Below, piece by piece: positions 10,831 through 20,322 of a DNA stretch of 64,000 bases; position 1 is the stretch's first letter, and the number at the start of each line of letters is the position of its first letter. A program made the position numbers and the translations under genes. The stretch comes from Breviolum minutum Mf 1.05b.01 (lineage: Eukaryota; Sar; Dinophyceae; Suessiales; Symbiodiniaceae), in contig DF239036.1 of the NCBI GenBank assembly GCA_000507305.1, positions 400,405 to 464,404 of the forward strand, given 5' to 3'. The notes below the pieces were generated by a model. The model searched no databases. It was not told the origin of the DNA and saw only the letters and a list, made by a program, of their open reading frames with translations.

Positions 10831-10947
10831 CAGACACTCAATGTATGGTCGGAGTCTATTTACTACTCAAAACCCAGACAGTCAGTGTATGGTCTATTTA
10901 CCTACATTTGGGCAGGGCGTAAGTCTAGATAAATACAACATACAATG
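10831..10947. repeat. MITE family B, copy 3 (left end duplicated)
   Basis: The left terminus occurs twice: CAGACACTCAATGTATGGTC at 10831, then CAGACAGTCAGTGTATGGTC about 44 bp later. The right arm is degraded (AAATACAACATACAATG). Confidence 0.6.
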
Positions 10948-10979
10948 ATTTTTTTGGGGAAATAGACCATTCATGTTGG

Positions 10980-11384
10980 GTGGGTGAATTTTTTCCACGC
11001 CACTCACAACGGAGTTCTGCCAAGAGGTGCCCAGAAGAATCAAAAGGCACACATATTACACACTTGGAAGATCCAGGCCAGGCATACCACAGGTATTGCC
11101 GAACAAAAATCACCACAAGACTCACCCCTTCTCGGCCTCCGCTCAGGCCTCGAAGCGGCGACGGTTTCGAGGTGCAGGGTCCAACCAATACCAGGATCAA
11201 TAAAGTGGTGAAATCTAACACCCTCCTGCCAATCACGTTACAACACCCTAAAAGTTCTTTTGCTTTCGATTCTACTGGTTGTTTAACAAATTGTTTCGGG
11301 ATCCTGATAAAGGTTTTTTTTGATAATCCCCACATAGTTGTTAGCATAATCCCTCTGGGATTCAAAGTCAACTGTGATTTTTAG
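10980..11384 (+). CDS. Unrecognised ORFs on both strands (doubtful)
   Basis: The plus strand is open for 134 codons and the minus strand (10925-11371) for 148. A GC-rich part at 11120-11190 suggests some coding history, but no frame shows a known motif. The third plus frame (HNGVLPRGAQKNQKAHILHT) is equally plausible. I cannot choose a strand. Confidence 0.2.
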   Translation: MGEFFPRHSQRSSAKRCPEESKGTHITHLEDPGQAYHRYCRTKITTRLTPSRPPLRPRSGDGFEVQGPTNTRINKVVKSNTLLPITLQHPKSSFAFDSTGCLTNCFGILIKVFFDNPHIVVSIIPLGFKVNCDF

Positions 11385-11498
11385 TGTTTTCCTGTTTCAA
11401 GACCATTGTTTCACTAAGGGTTTTCAAATAGCAAATCCAGGGGACAGATATTTTTACGGTCTTGGACTTGCAGGGATAAGTAAGGCCACATTTCCTGG

Positions 11499-11516
11499 TG
11501 TGTGTGTGTGTGTGTT
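11499..11516. repeat. (GT)n microsatellite
   Basis: Eight or so GT units. Confidence 0.9.
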
Positions 11517-11561
11517 GTCAATTTATTGAGAACCTGAAAATCAAGGTTTGCCAATCAAACC

Positions 11562-11679
11562 AGTTATGAATGGAGTAATAACCCCCATAAATGGCCTTGC
11601 AAATGGGTTTCACTGGGGTTATGAGCCTACTGAAAGGGTTTTTTACCCTACTCATAACTGGTAGGGGGGCCCACCTTGT
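11562..11679. repeat. MITE family C, copy 3
   Basis: Interior GGGTTTCACTGGGGTTATGAG and a good right end, CATAACTGGTAGGGGGGCCCACCTTG followed by TTA. The left terminus is lost. Confidence 0.75.
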
Positions 11680-11734
11680 TAAAACAAAGCCTTTTACCTC
11701 AGGGTGAAAAGAACAAAGTGTTTCAAACCTGTAG

Positions 11735-11790
11735 CTACACCTGACAGTTCTTTGTGACCTTTTTGGGGATCGTTAGGTATCACCCTTTTC
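11735..11790. repeat. Family K fragment
   Basis: CACCTGACAGTTCTTTGTGACCTTTTTGGGGAT..CACCCTTTTCAAAGGTTAAG resembles the left half of K at 26043 and 59668. Confidence 0.5.
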
Positions 11791-12096
11791 AAAGGTTAAG
11801 TGCCTTCCAACCACAGAATCTAAATCTAAATGCCACTTTGTCATTTAGTACTTCATCCCTCTCAATGTCAAAATGTAAAGCCCAAAGCACCTCACCAATT
11901 AGGCGAACACAATTTTTTTTGGGGTCCAAACGTAGCAGTTTGACACCCATCTTCAACGGTCGCAGTTTGACTACAAGAAGGCTATATGGGCTTAGTAATT
12001 TACCCTCCTTGTTTTTGGTCCCAAATTTGTACAGCTGATTTTCATCACTTTTGGGGGTCATATTTTCCCAAGGATTCAATCAAAAGTTATGAAATA

Positions 12097-12181
12097 CACT
12101 CCCTAAAACTAACAGCGAGAAAACCCATTTCGGATTTCAGCTTATTTTCAGGGGCTTTTTGCTGTTAGTTTCCCGCAGTGA
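12097..12181. repeat. MITE family G, copy 2 (short)
   Basis: ACTCCCTAAAACTAACAGCGAGAAAA on the left pairs with GCTGTTAGTTTCCCGCAGTG on the right. Confidence 0.65.
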
Positions 12182-12239
12182 CTGCGTAGCCATTACGTAC
12201 GAAAAGTAGTTGTGGTGAAAAAACTGGGCCAGCCTCCCC

Positions 12240-12353
12240 GGACTTGCAATGTGGGCCACCTACTACGTTATAGATAGAGTTATGGGGTCCTTATAAATGG
12301 GTGTTTTTTCTCGGCTTATTTCACCCCTATAAAGTGGAGTTTGTAACATGTAC
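12240..12353. repeat. Family C fragment
   Basis: GGGCCACCTACTACGTTATAGATAGAGTTATGG..TTATTTCACCCCTATAAAGTGGAGTTTG. Diverged copy. Confidence 0.5.
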
Positions 12354-12603
12354 AACCTTATTTTTTTAGCTGCTAGGGGAACAGCTTGTAAATTTGTGGT
12401 GTTTGTTTTTTTTGTCGGAGGTGCTGAATTTGAGCGCCAATCCCATTGCCATTGCTGGACCCAAACTGGGAAAAGGTGAGACAGGAGTTTTGAGGTGCGC
12501 TTTTCTGGGTGGTTCAAATGGAAACCAAAGATTTAGGGTTCAGGGTAGGAAAGCTTTAGAACAAATCAAGATTACTGGTATATATGCGGGTTTTGAATAA
12601 TTA

Positions 12604-13052
12604 TTGTCACATGTTCAAGAGGCCTCTTTTTTGGATGTTTGGTCGATACACATTCTGCAATGTGCCAAATGGGGCACTTCGCCCAACAATGCCCCAATTC
12701 TAATGGCTTGGATCATTTCTGTATACCTCGGAAGTCCAAGTCGACCATTGACAGAACAGTTTTTTTCACCAAAGAAAAGAGTGGGAAATTCAATGATATT
12801 TTTTGTGTTGCCTCTACGAATGTGGGTAATATGTTCTTTTAAGTGGGTGGCTAAAAAAACACCAAGGATTGATGTACTGGTAGTAACCAGGACCGCACGT
12901 GTGTAAGGCTATGAAAAAAGCCACGTAAAAGTCATTGCTCCGCCTCAACAAACTGTACTTCTGGACGGAATCCCTGGAACAAAGGGTTTTGAAAATGGGG
13001 TGATGACTTCATTTATTGCTTGCCATGAGGGTACCCGCTTTACCTTTTTTTA
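12604..13052 (+). pseudogene. Degenerate CCHC zinc-knuckle fragment, retroelement gag-like
   Basis: Frame 3 at about 12655-12700 reads MCQMGHFAQQCPN. The neighbouring frame 1 supplies LQCAK just before. One missing A joins them into the second half of a CCHC knuckle (Cys, then GH, then Cys), a hallmark of retroelement gag and nucleic-acid-binding proteins. Frame 3 then stays open to 12842 with a Lys-rich stretch. Frame 1 continues past a stop at 12904 as a protein-like run (GYEKSHVKVIAPPQQ to IACHEG) until B copy 4 interrupts it at 13053. The first Cys of the knuckle is not intact. About 700 bp downstream lies a reverse-transcriptase fragment on the same strand, supporting a retroelement origin. 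Confidence 0.5.
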
Positions 13053-13152
13053 CCCATAGGATCCGTGTATGGTATTTATTGACCTACATTTAAGTTTATT
13101 TTTATGCTTCAACTGTAGCGCTTAAATATACCAGTCCCATGGATCCTATGGC
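13053..13152. repeat. MITE family B, copy 4
   Basis: CCCATAGGATCCGTGTATGGTATTTA and ACCAGTCCCATGGATCCTATGG as ends; the loop is diverged. It cuts the gag-like frame. Confidence 0.8.
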
Positions 13153-13722
13153 TTAGGGGTTATATAACCCATAGTTGTTTTAGGGCAAAAAAATCTAAAA
13201 AAACAATTTTTCCATGGGATTTGGGAGGTCTCAAGGTGCTGAATATAGATGCACAGCAGGGGTTATAACCCCTTGAAGTAGGGTATAATCCCAGGCAACC
13301 CCATCTAAAGGTGGTGCCCGGGTAAGAACCTTGTTACATGGGAAAATCAACCCTAAAGTCCCTAAAGATTGACAGGTATTGCCCCTTGGTGGTGTAGGGT
13401 TTCTCCTATTTTTGAGGGTTGTTTGAGGTGATTGTGGCAAACCCTGAACTACCCTTTTTGAACTACCCTTTTTTTCCATCACGAGTGGGTTTGGAATGTG
13501 AAAGGTAGCGGTTGCAGACGAGTTGAAGTCGCATTAATTAGTACCCAAATAGCATCCCTGGGCTGGTATACATAGATACTAGGTTACCATACAAAGCAAC
13601 TATCCAGATGTTTTGGGGGGTTGTTCAACAACACATCTCTTCAGTCTTACTAGTGTTCACCTTGAAAATTGGGGAATATGAACCCATGTTCACGATTGTT
13701 CACTCATAATATGTTGTTTTAA

Positions 13723-14315
13723 ATCAGTGTCATAAACACAGCAAAAAACAGCAAACAAGTATACTGTAGCCGGTATAGTAATATGCCCTGCCATGATTTT
13801 TGCAGTGTTTATGAAACCCCTTTTCTGCATACGATTGACATGTCTTGTGCGTTGTGGGATCGTTGGATATGGGAATTGAGTGCCAATGGACAGCATAGAT
13901 CACTGGTGGGGCGAAGTTTTGACTTGAAGGCAGCATATAGACAGCTCTTCATTGCAGAGGATCACCGAAAGCACGCTTACATCGCAGTTTAAAATCCTGA
14001 CAGCAAGTGTGCAGAAATTTTCAAAGGAGTTGCCTTGCCATTCGGTTCGGTCCAGTCAGTTTGCAGCTTCTTGAGAATATCTCATGCGATTTGGTACTTG
14101 GGTGCCACTCAGCTTCTTCTCCCTTGGACTTTCTTCTATGACGACTTCTTGTGCTATAGTGTGTCACATCTGTCAGCTGTAACTGAAGGTTGCGCGTCGC
14201 TTCTCTTCGAGTTGATTGGGTGGCGCATAGCTCGAGAAGGGAGCAAAGCTGAGGGTTTCAGTGAATACTTCAAGTGCTTGGGAGTGGCGTTTGATCTTCG
14301 TGACTCTATACGTTC
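13723..14315 (+). pseudogene. Reverse transcriptase fragment of a retroelement
   Basis: Frame 1 is open except for one stop (TAA at 13990-13992). It carries the reverse transcriptase landmarks in order: FDLKAAYRQL (motif A, about 13918), then after the stop GVALPFGSVQSVCSFLR (motif B region, about 14024), FYDDF (the YxDD catalytic pair, about 14131) and FKCLGVAFDL (about 14272). The polymerase would copy element RNA to DNA. It is a partial domain: fingers upstream are mostly missing, and the 3' side is cut by an A-element remnant at 14316. The wording (LPFGS..VCSFLR, FYDDF) resembles dinoflagellate retroelements. Non-functional as it stands. Confidence 0.8.
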
Positions 14316-14386
14316 AATATTTCCAACACTGAAGATTCCCATTTTAACACATATTGTTCAAATGGGTTGGTTCAACCACCAACGAG
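14316..14386. repeat. MITE family A remnant inside RT gene
   Basis: TTTCCAACACTGAAGATTCCCATTTTAAC..TTCAAATGGGTTGGTTCAACCACCAACGAG is the A core plus right end; the left end is lost. It truncates the reverse transcriptase frame. Confidence 0.7.
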
Positions 14387-14545
14387 CTTCAACATTAATG
14401 CCACAACCAAACGTCTCTCGACATTTGGCGGTTCCGTGAGGCCTGGTAGTTGCATTGATTTCATTGGAACCCACTCCGATGGTTCCGGACAAACGGTGGT
14501 GCCAGCCTGAGATTTGGGAAATGGAAGAGATCCTGGGGCCCACCT

Positions 14546-14645
14546 GCACGGTGGGCCCGGATCCAGTTATAAATGGGTTGTAACCCTATGCTTAAAAGGG
14601 TATAATTCCATTTGACCATTTGTAACTAGTAGGGGGCCCACCTTG
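14546..14645. repeat. MITE family C, copy 4
   Basis: CACGGTGGGCCCGGATCCAGTTATAAATGGGTTGTAACCC and TTTGTAACTAGTAGGGGGCCCACCTTG form the ends. Both termini are preserved, so this is one of the shorter complete copies. Confidence 0.85.
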
Positions 14646-14875
14646 TGGGATGGTGCTATATATAAGGTCTATATGGGGTTGACTATTAAGGGCCCCCCCA
14701 CCATTTTCTCTATGATTTAAAAACTGGTGGCTCCTTTTCGGATGATAAACCCTTAGCCTAGAAAGTCTCATTTTTCCGAATTCCGGAATAAAAAGTGGTT
14801 GGACTTCCAGGGGGTGAGGTTATTGGAAAAGGCAACTTAAAGAAATTGTTGAGGGATGAAAAAGCAGTCATATCC

Positions 14876-15003
14876 CTAGACATCCAAGATACTCCAAATA
14901 CCTGATGAGTAGGTGTTTGGCACCCTTAAAAGCCTTCTCAGGAGATCTCAGGAGATGTTTGGGGTTCCAAACACCTATTCACCAGGTATTTGGATGTCTA
15001 GGG
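14876..15003. repeat. MITE family H, copy 1
   Basis: Reference copy for family H: CCCTAGACATCCAAGATACTCC and AGGTATTTGGATGTCTAGGG as ends, with an inner arm TAGGTGTTTGGCACCCTTAAAAGCC mirrored by GGGGTTCCAAACACCTA. Confidence 0.85.
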
Positions 15004-15250
15004 TATTGTCGGAGAATGATGGTTTAGGGTGTCCAATCGCTGACACGAAACGCAGGTCGTATTTAGGTTCCATGTTTCGAAGGTAACGACGGATTGTGGC
15101 TGGGTTCATGAGGAATATACCTATGGAAGTCCAAAAACCAAACAAACAAAGTAGGTTTTCACCAAAGATTTATGTTCTTAAGTTGGGAATTGAAATCATC
15201 CCAAAAAATTGTTGGGTGAATTTTTTGACTTTAATAGCCGGCTGGATGAA

Positions 15251-15493
15251 ATGGCATCCACGATTCATGGGCCAACCGTTGGATTTATTGGATTCCAAAG
15301 GCAACTTGGCAAGATCAAGGTCAGCCCGTCTTGGGATGAAACCAAAAAAAAGAACTCCATGAAGAACTGCTGTCCACGGCGTTCAAGAATGAAGGCAATA
15401 TTGGTGGCTGCATCGTCCTCTCAGTCCATTGAACTTGATGTGGAGACTGGCGAAATCCATCATCATGGTGAGAAAGAAGGGCCTCCTTCATAG
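15251..15493 (+). CDS. Unrecognised 80-codon ORF
   Basis: ATG at 15251 opens 80 codons, and the frame extends upstream without ATG. The product is hydrophilic, with GPTVGFIGFQRQLGKIKVS near the start and SIELDVETGEIHHHGEKEG near the end. No family recognised. A second plus frame is also protein-like around 15357-15430 (EELLSTAFKNEGNIGGCIVL), so a frameshift is possible. GC is above background. Confidence 0.3.
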   Translation: MASTIHGPTVGFIGFQRQLGKIKVSPSWDETKKKNSMKNCCPRRSRMKAILVAASSSQSIELDVETGEIHHHGEKEGPPS

Positions 15494-15804
15494 GAGGGGT
15501 ATCTATGTTGATATGAGACAGGACCCGCCGCTGCCTTCTGTCGACATGAGCCTCGTCCGGGTTCCTGAGGACTCGTTTGATTCAAATCCATGACGAACCT
15601 GTAAAATCTTGACCCTCCAGTGAGCGATGGCCTCGTACTCTTGGGATCTCTTGGGACCAGCTTGGGCCAAGGCCCTGTAATCAGTTTGCCAGATGCATCA
15701 AGAGATTTTCGACATTTGCCACCCCGAAACTTGAGGGAAATGATCCAATTTGACGCGCATATTTTTGGATCGGGTGTTGAAACCATGAATGTGTCACGAA
15801 GCAC
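15463..15804 (-). CDS. Unrecognised minus-strand ORF (doubtful)
   Basis: Open for 113 codons on the minus strand, with a Pro/Ser/Arg-rich composition. Its first 25 codons lie on an A-element remnant (15714-15785), so that start cannot be native. No motif seen. Confidence 0.2.
   Translation of the reverse strand: MLRDTFMVSTPDPKICASNWIISLKFRGGKCRKSLDASGKLITGPWPKLVPRDPKSTRPSLTGGSRFYRFVMDLNQTSPQEPGRGSCRQKAAAGPVSYQHRYPSYEGGPSFSP
15714..15785. repeat. Family A fragment
   Basis: CCACCCCGAAACTTGAGGGAAATGATCCAATTTGACGCGCATATTTTTGGATCGGGTGTTGAAACCA keeps the A core and part of the right arm. Confidence 0.65.
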
Positions 15805-15950
15805 ATTTTAATTGCAAACGGGACATCCCCGCATTCAAAAAGAATCCACTAGTTTCACCACAGTCTGTTTAACGTCGGGTAACAGCCTTAAAATGACGAC
15901 GGGGAGAGCATGACTTAGCAGATTCATGTTTGATGTCGAATCCCCATCTT

Positions 15951-16058
15951 AGAAGGTGGGCCCAGAAAACCAGTTATAAATCGGGTTATAACTTATAACT
16001 CCACTCTTAGGGGTGAAACAAATAACCCCAGTTACCCATTTACAAAACCATTTATAGG
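15951..16058. repeat. MITE family C, copy 5
   Basis: AGAAGGTGGGCCCAGAAAACCAGTTATAAATCGGG on the left; CCCAGTTACCCATTTACAAAACCATTTATAGG within. The right end is missing. Confidence 0.7.
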
Positions 16059-16235
16059 TGTCAGGGTCCGGGTAGTTTGTTTTGTTTTTGGTATCCTGTG
16101 GATCTATCCCCCAGGACATCCAATGGCGAATTCCCTGGCCTAATGTTTCACAATCTTGGTGCTGAGGGAAAGGCATGTAGGGTGGGAGGTAGATCCAAAT
16201 TTTGTCTTGATGATTTGAAAAATTCCTTCCAGGCA

Positions 16236-16338
16236 ATTTATAGCAACCTCAGCTGAGGTCACCCCAAAAGGTAGTTTATAATCCTACCCAAAATGTCTTC
16301 ATGCAGATTATAGATTTATAATAAATTGCCCAGATTCC
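16236..16338. repeat. Dispersed repeat V, copy 2
   Basis: GCAACCTCAGCTGAGGTCACCCCAAAAGGTAGTTTATAATCC..AAATTGCCCAGATTCC. It matches 5396-5490 and, in its first part, 31997-32037 (CGACTTCAGCAGAGGTCACCCC). Confidence 0.6.
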
Positions 16339-16814
16339 TTGGTTGGAATTTCCAGTTCAGGTCTATTTGAAATTGAAGCTGGAGGAAAGGCAACCATCGT
16401 CGGGGATGTCGGGTCAAAAACACACCTTGGAAACAATGGATGGCGACGTTTCCAAAAGGTTTGCAAGTTTACAAAGTTAAAGCATGATTCAGGCCTAAAG
16501 CATACAATGAAGTTGGTGATTATAAGAATATAAACTTTGTTCATGGTGATGTGTTTTTACCTTGTACCGTGGTAAATCGCCATCAAACTGAGAGGATATG
16601 TTTTACTTTTCAAAGCAACTTAAGCAAGTCCAGGAAATCACCCCTATTTGGGCAAGCAAGGATCCTGTCCTTCAACAATCAGGAGAGCATGGGATAAACT
16701 TTTCATGTTCAGCTTGGAGATCGCAACAACACACTGATGACAAAGAGAAGCTTTAAAGTAAGTCATTAAAGAAATAGGAAAGTCTTAGCCCAAAACTGTT
16801 TTTTAAGTAGGTAA

Positions 16815-16948
16815 TTTCATCAACTAATGGTAAACGGGTGGTTTGGGTTCGTGGTTTGGATTCCTGGGATTTGCCTATGAAAGGGATTGTGACTTAAGGG
16901 CGCCCTTTGAATCCCAAACCACCAACCCAAACCAACAATTCATCTTTA
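16815..16948. repeat. Family P inverted-repeat element, copy 2
   Basis: TCATCAACTAATGGTAAACGGGTGGTTTGGG and CCCAAACCACCAACCCAAACC..TTCATC. Same architecture as 23-175. Confidence 0.7.
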
Positions 16949-17109
16949 GCGCATTTTAATCATCCAAAATTGGGGAATCTTAATATTAATAGTCGGCTTG
17001 ACTGCCAGGGAAATTATGGGGTCGCAGAGGGGTGGGGAGTGTGTTGAATTTGCCCTAAGGTTTTCTGTATGATTAAGGTGGGCCCTATAAGGTTTTAAAG
17101 TTTGGTATA

Positions 17110-17251
17110 TTTGGAGGATCATCCCAGTTGGCAAGTGGTTAGTCACCTCCATTGATAAGCCGTTTAGCCCAATTTCAAGGGGTTCCATAATCCGATCTTT
17201 AGGGAACTACGTGGTTATTCACCATTTACATCCACTGGATGGTCCTGCAAG
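17110..17251. repeat. MITE family E, copy 2
   Basis: TTTGGAGGATCATCCCAGTTGGCAAGTGG on the left and ATCCACTGGATGGTCCTGCAAG then TA on the right. Confidence 0.8.
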
Positions 17252-17283
17252 TAGTGGAGTCTTTTCAAAAAGAAGTGGATCAA

Positions 17284-17414
17284 GGCTGGTCAACCTACCC
17301 CCCCTAACCCACCCCTCCCAGAAATAAGGGCTTATGAACCGTTGGTCTTCCTGAATATGGCCGGCTATTAAACATATTAAACCCTTATTTCTCGGCTAGG
17401 TTGACCAGCCATGC
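17284..17414. repeat. MITE family L, copy 1
   Basis: Reference copy for L: TGGTCAACCTACCCCCCC and CTAGGTTGACCAGCCATG as inverted ends, with AATAAGGGCTTATGAACCGTTGG mirrored by ACCCTTATTTCTCGG. Confidence 0.8.
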
Positions 17415-17947
17415 CAAGTTCCTGGGACTGCCTAATCGAAGTCTCAACCTGTCTCAGCCCAGGCTACAACGTGATCAGTCGCAGGTGCAACGGCGATAGA
17501 AATGATCTGGGTATGCTACCCCCAAAAAAAAATTGAACACAGATACCAAAAATGGTCATAGTTGAAAGAAGATACATGTTCCAAACCATCAATTTTGGTA
17601 TCTAAGCTATCATTTTCTTTTGTTTGGGGGTGTATAATGCATTGGTTGATGCTTGAGGCGCTGAAGTTCCTTTGTGCTACATGTTGGAAATTCAACATTG
17701 TCTCAGGGATGAGGGTGGTACGCCTATTCAATTTTCAGTTGAACTACTGTTGAACTCACATCTTGCACTAGATACCTAAATGGTGGTTTGGTAAGGGACT
17801 GAACGAAGAATTCATGTTGAGTAAGTTTAGTTGGCCATGAAAAAACAAGAAATGATGAAAAAAAACAAACAATGTTTATTCGGAATGTCCAGCGGGCCAA
17901 GTGTTGACAACACCTGAAACTGATCATTGATTTACCAATCTACCAAA

Positions 17948-18060
17948 CTAGGTTGTGGCAACTCACATATTTGCGAAGTTTTCACCACGAAAATTATGGG
18001 AAATGATCCAATTTGACTTGCGCATATTTTTCAGATGGGTTGGTGCAAAACCACCAATCT
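17948..18060. repeat. MITE family A, copy 4
   Basis: CTAGGTTGTGGCAACTCACATATT and GGTTGGTGCAAAACCACCAATC. The core has TTTGACTTGCGCATATTTTTCAG, the longer A subtype. Confidence 0.75.
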
Positions 18061-18142
18061 ACGAAAGATTCCCAATAGTTTTCACCAAGCTCACAGGGCA
18101 AAAACTGTGGATCTAAATATGAAAAACTGTGGATCTAAAAGT

Positions 18143-18370
18143 TCAATTAGCTTCTAGATTTAAACAATATTCATCTAACCTACTCTGGATCTCTGAAAGG
18201 CGTGGTTTCTTGGTTGCTTGCATTTCTTGGTCTCCCTTTTTGTTCTCGGCAACCAACGCCTTTCTACCTCCCGAAGTTTCCAATTTCGGCTTTCCAATTT
18301 CCCAGGGAAGTGAAAAACCTCCTACTGAACTGCTGCTTGAGGCCATTGGTTGCTTGAGGGCATTGAGCAT
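18143..18370 (-). CDS. Unrecognised 75-codon hydrophilic ORF
   Basis: The minus strand encodes a Lys/Glu/Gln-rich stretch (ALVAENKKGDQEMQATKK, then LSEIQSRLDEYCLNL), predicted helical by eye, after a Ser-rich start. The composition is protein-like, unlike most frames here. The plus strand is open too, so confidence is limited. No family recognised. Confidence 0.35.
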   Translation of the reverse strand: MLNALKQPMASSSSSVGGFSLPWEIGKPKLETSGGRKALVAENKKGDQEMQATKKPRLSEIQSRLDEYCLNLEAN

Positions 18371-18420
18371 GTTTCAGGGGTCATTAAGTTGCCAATTTTA
18401 AGCGAATGAACAATACAAAT

Positions 18421-18550
18421 CTATGACAATTTTTGAGGGATTTCCCTTAAAACACTGCATCGTTTGGGTTGGTAAGTAATACTGACCCCTGTTTTTGGGG
18501 GGGTTCATGGGAAACAGTAATACTGTACCCCTCACAATGCCACCGTTTTC
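18421..18550. repeat. Dispersed repeat Y, copy 1
   Basis: AATTTTTGAGGGATTTCCC..GTTTGGGTTGGTAAGTAATACTGACCCCTGTTTTTGGGG..CCCCTCACAATGCCACC matches 20642-20775 throughout. No clear inverted ends. Confidence 0.75.
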
Positions 18551-18635
18551 CCAAAACGGAAATAGCCGGGCCTTTTTGTCACTTAAGATGTAAAAATGCA
18601 ATCAAGCCAGAAAACCCAAGACCCTGAAAACCAAT

Positions 18636-18733
18636 ACCCTCCAGGAAACTAACATATCTCCTTTTTAAAGGCACTTTTGAGTCGATGATGTTCCGGTTTC
18701 CCCTGGTGGGATATGTTAGTTTTGTGGAGGGTA
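18636..18733. repeat. MITE family G, copy 3
   Basis: TACCCTCCAGGAAACTAACATATC and GATATGTTAGTTTTGTGGAGGGTA. Confidence 0.85.
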
Positions 18734-18956
18734 CCCACTTGAAGTTATTGGGGGATTACTAAGGGACAATGGAATGGTTTTAATTCCCTCCTAAACCCTC
18801 CTAAAGACCATTGGAGGGTTGGCATCTTTGCGAGGGGTTGGCACCCTGAAGGAAAGCGACATTTTCCTCAACTTCCCAACAGTACTGAGAGAATGGTAGC
18901 CTTTCACAGAATCCATGCGTGCTTGGAACCGTCTTTTTATTATGATGCATTGTCAC

Positions 18957-19046
18957 CTCGTGGGCCCCTGACAGTTGTAAATGGGGTTGCTACCCTGCTT
19001 ATAGGGGTTATAACTCCATTCATAACTAGTAGAGGAGCCCACCTTG
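18957..19046. repeat. MITE family C, copy 6
   Basis: CTCGTGGGCCCCTGACAGTTGTAAATGGGG and CATAACTAGTAGAGGAGCCCACCTTG. Confidence 0.8.
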
Positions 19047-19360
19047 CTCATACTTGAAACACAAAATCCTTGGTTGTTTGTTTTTTAGGGGATGGAAAAA
19101 CAATCGGATTGTTTGACATTACTGAGCGGTTAAACACATAAGGGCATTATTATAAGGGATTTGTCATCAACCAACGTAATCACCTACGAAGTCCAAAACC
19201 AAACTTTGCCCATTGCCAGGATCGGGCATCATTTATTTGGATCATCCTAAAGACATTTTTTTTTGTTTGGTCTTGGACTAATTTAGGGATCAGTATTAAT
19301 GGGGTGTAACGAGGATCATGTTTATAGCATTTATAGCTCAGATGACAAGTCAATGTTGAA

Positions 19361-20322
19361 CTAGGTGGTGGTTTCAAACATTTTTTATATATTTTCATCC
19401 CTATTTGGGGAAATTATCCAATTTGACTGTGCAGATCAATCATATGACAGTGCCGAGTACCAGATTGCCACACGTGTTGGACTCAGCAAGTGTCATTCTG
19501 GACCTACCAAAGCAGGAACTTGTGATGGCAGGATCAAGGAGCTCAGTTGACACGGAGAAGCACTGCGTGATCACACCAATGTTCGAAGGTCGATTTTTGA
19601 AAAAGGCAAACCAAGGTCGGATACCTGGAACAGAATTCCAAAGAGTGGGGCCGCTCTTGGAAAAACACACGGTATCTTCGATTGTGAGCTCTTCTGTCCA
19701 TCGCCCTCTGATGAGGTTTGGCAAGTTTCTAGGACAGGACAGTATCATTGTGGACCAGTACGGCAAATTTGACGACTTCGGGCTGGTGACTCGAAAGATC
19801 ATCACCCATACTGATGACAATTGCACCATGGTCATGTGCTACTCATTTGGCCCAGACTTTTCGACTGCAGTCGAACTTGATGCGACCGGTCTGGTGGCGA
19901 CATGCCAGGTGACAGATCGTCCTGTGTTCGTGGTTTCTCTGTCCGGACAAGCATATGAGAAATTGACTATCCATCAGGTTCCATTGACAATCACAGAAGA
20001 GGCAGAGAATCAGGATGACCAATATACAGCACCAGTGACCGTCACCTACAGCAATACAGGCGATATGATGAAAAAGGTGGTGACCAGGCGTACAGATCAA
20101 TACGGCTGGGAGAACAACCACTATGACCGTCACTGGCATTAAACACATACGCCCGCCAGTGGTCATAACAGTGACACTTTACAAGGTCACTTTCCGAGAG
20201 AAGCACACTGCACCCGCACAGGTAGTGTTGCTTCTGAGGTAAAGCTTGCCTTTTCAGTGGAACTGCATAAAACGGTGACAATTTGACTAATATTTTTCAG
20301 ATGGGTTGAAACCACCAACCAG
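19361..20322 (+). mobile_element. 962-bp composite family A element carrying an ORF
   Basis: The left 68 bp are a normal A left half (CTAGGTGGTGGTTTCAAACA through GGGGAAATTATCCAATTTGACT). The last 43 bp are a normal A right half (AATTTGACTAATATTTTTCAG to CCACCAACCAG). Both outer ends are followed by TGAA (19357-19360 and 20323-20326), the same 4-bp duplication length as ordinary A copies, so the whole unit appears to have moved once. At the inner junctions AATTTGACT is present twice (19420-19428 and 20280-20288), a 9-bp direct repeat 860 bp apart. The insert is richer in GC than its flanks. Either A captured cargo at a short homology, or something inserted into an A element making a 9-bp duplication. 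No transposase motif is visible. Confidence 0.8.
19444..20142 (+). CDS. 232-codon ORF inside the composite A element, function unknown
   Basis: The longest open frame in the window. The frame is open from 19405, inside the A arm, but the first ATG is 19444. The product is soluble-looking, with no membrane segment and no signal peptide. It has hydrophobic-alternating stretches typical of beta structure (QDSIIVDQYGKFDDFGLVTR, KIITHTDDNCTMVMCYSF, RPVFVVSLSGQAYEKL) and ends in an acidic then basic tail with GWENNHYDRHWH. I recognise no catalytic motif and do not see DDE, YR or RT signatures. It could be captured host sequence or part of an unknown retroelement. Codon choice is GC-richer than neighbouring DNA and there are no stops, so it is young or maintained. 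There could be a 3' splice site at the GTGCAG ending at 19434. Confidence 0.6.
   Translation: MTVPSTRLPHVLDSASVILDLPKQELVMAGSRSSVDTEKHCVITPMFEGRFLKKANQGRIPGTEFQRVGPLLEKHTVSSIVSSSVHRPLMRFGKFLGQDSIIVDQYGKFDDFGLVTRKIITHTDDNCTMVMCYSFGPDFSTAVELDATGLVATCQVTDRPVFVVSLSGQAYEKLTIHQVPLTITEEAENQDDQYTAPVTVTYSNTGDMMKKVVTRRTDQYGWENNHYDRHWH

Noticed and set aside
14430-14515. Possible RNase H start (THSDGSG) downstream of the reverse transcriptase
   Set aside because: Only a few residues fit and the frame stops within 10 codons; too weak to call.
19440-20281. Minus-strand ORFs (131, 107 and 79 codons) over the composite A element
   Set aside because: They are shadows of the uninterrupted 232-codon plus-strand frame, Cys-rich and broken into three.
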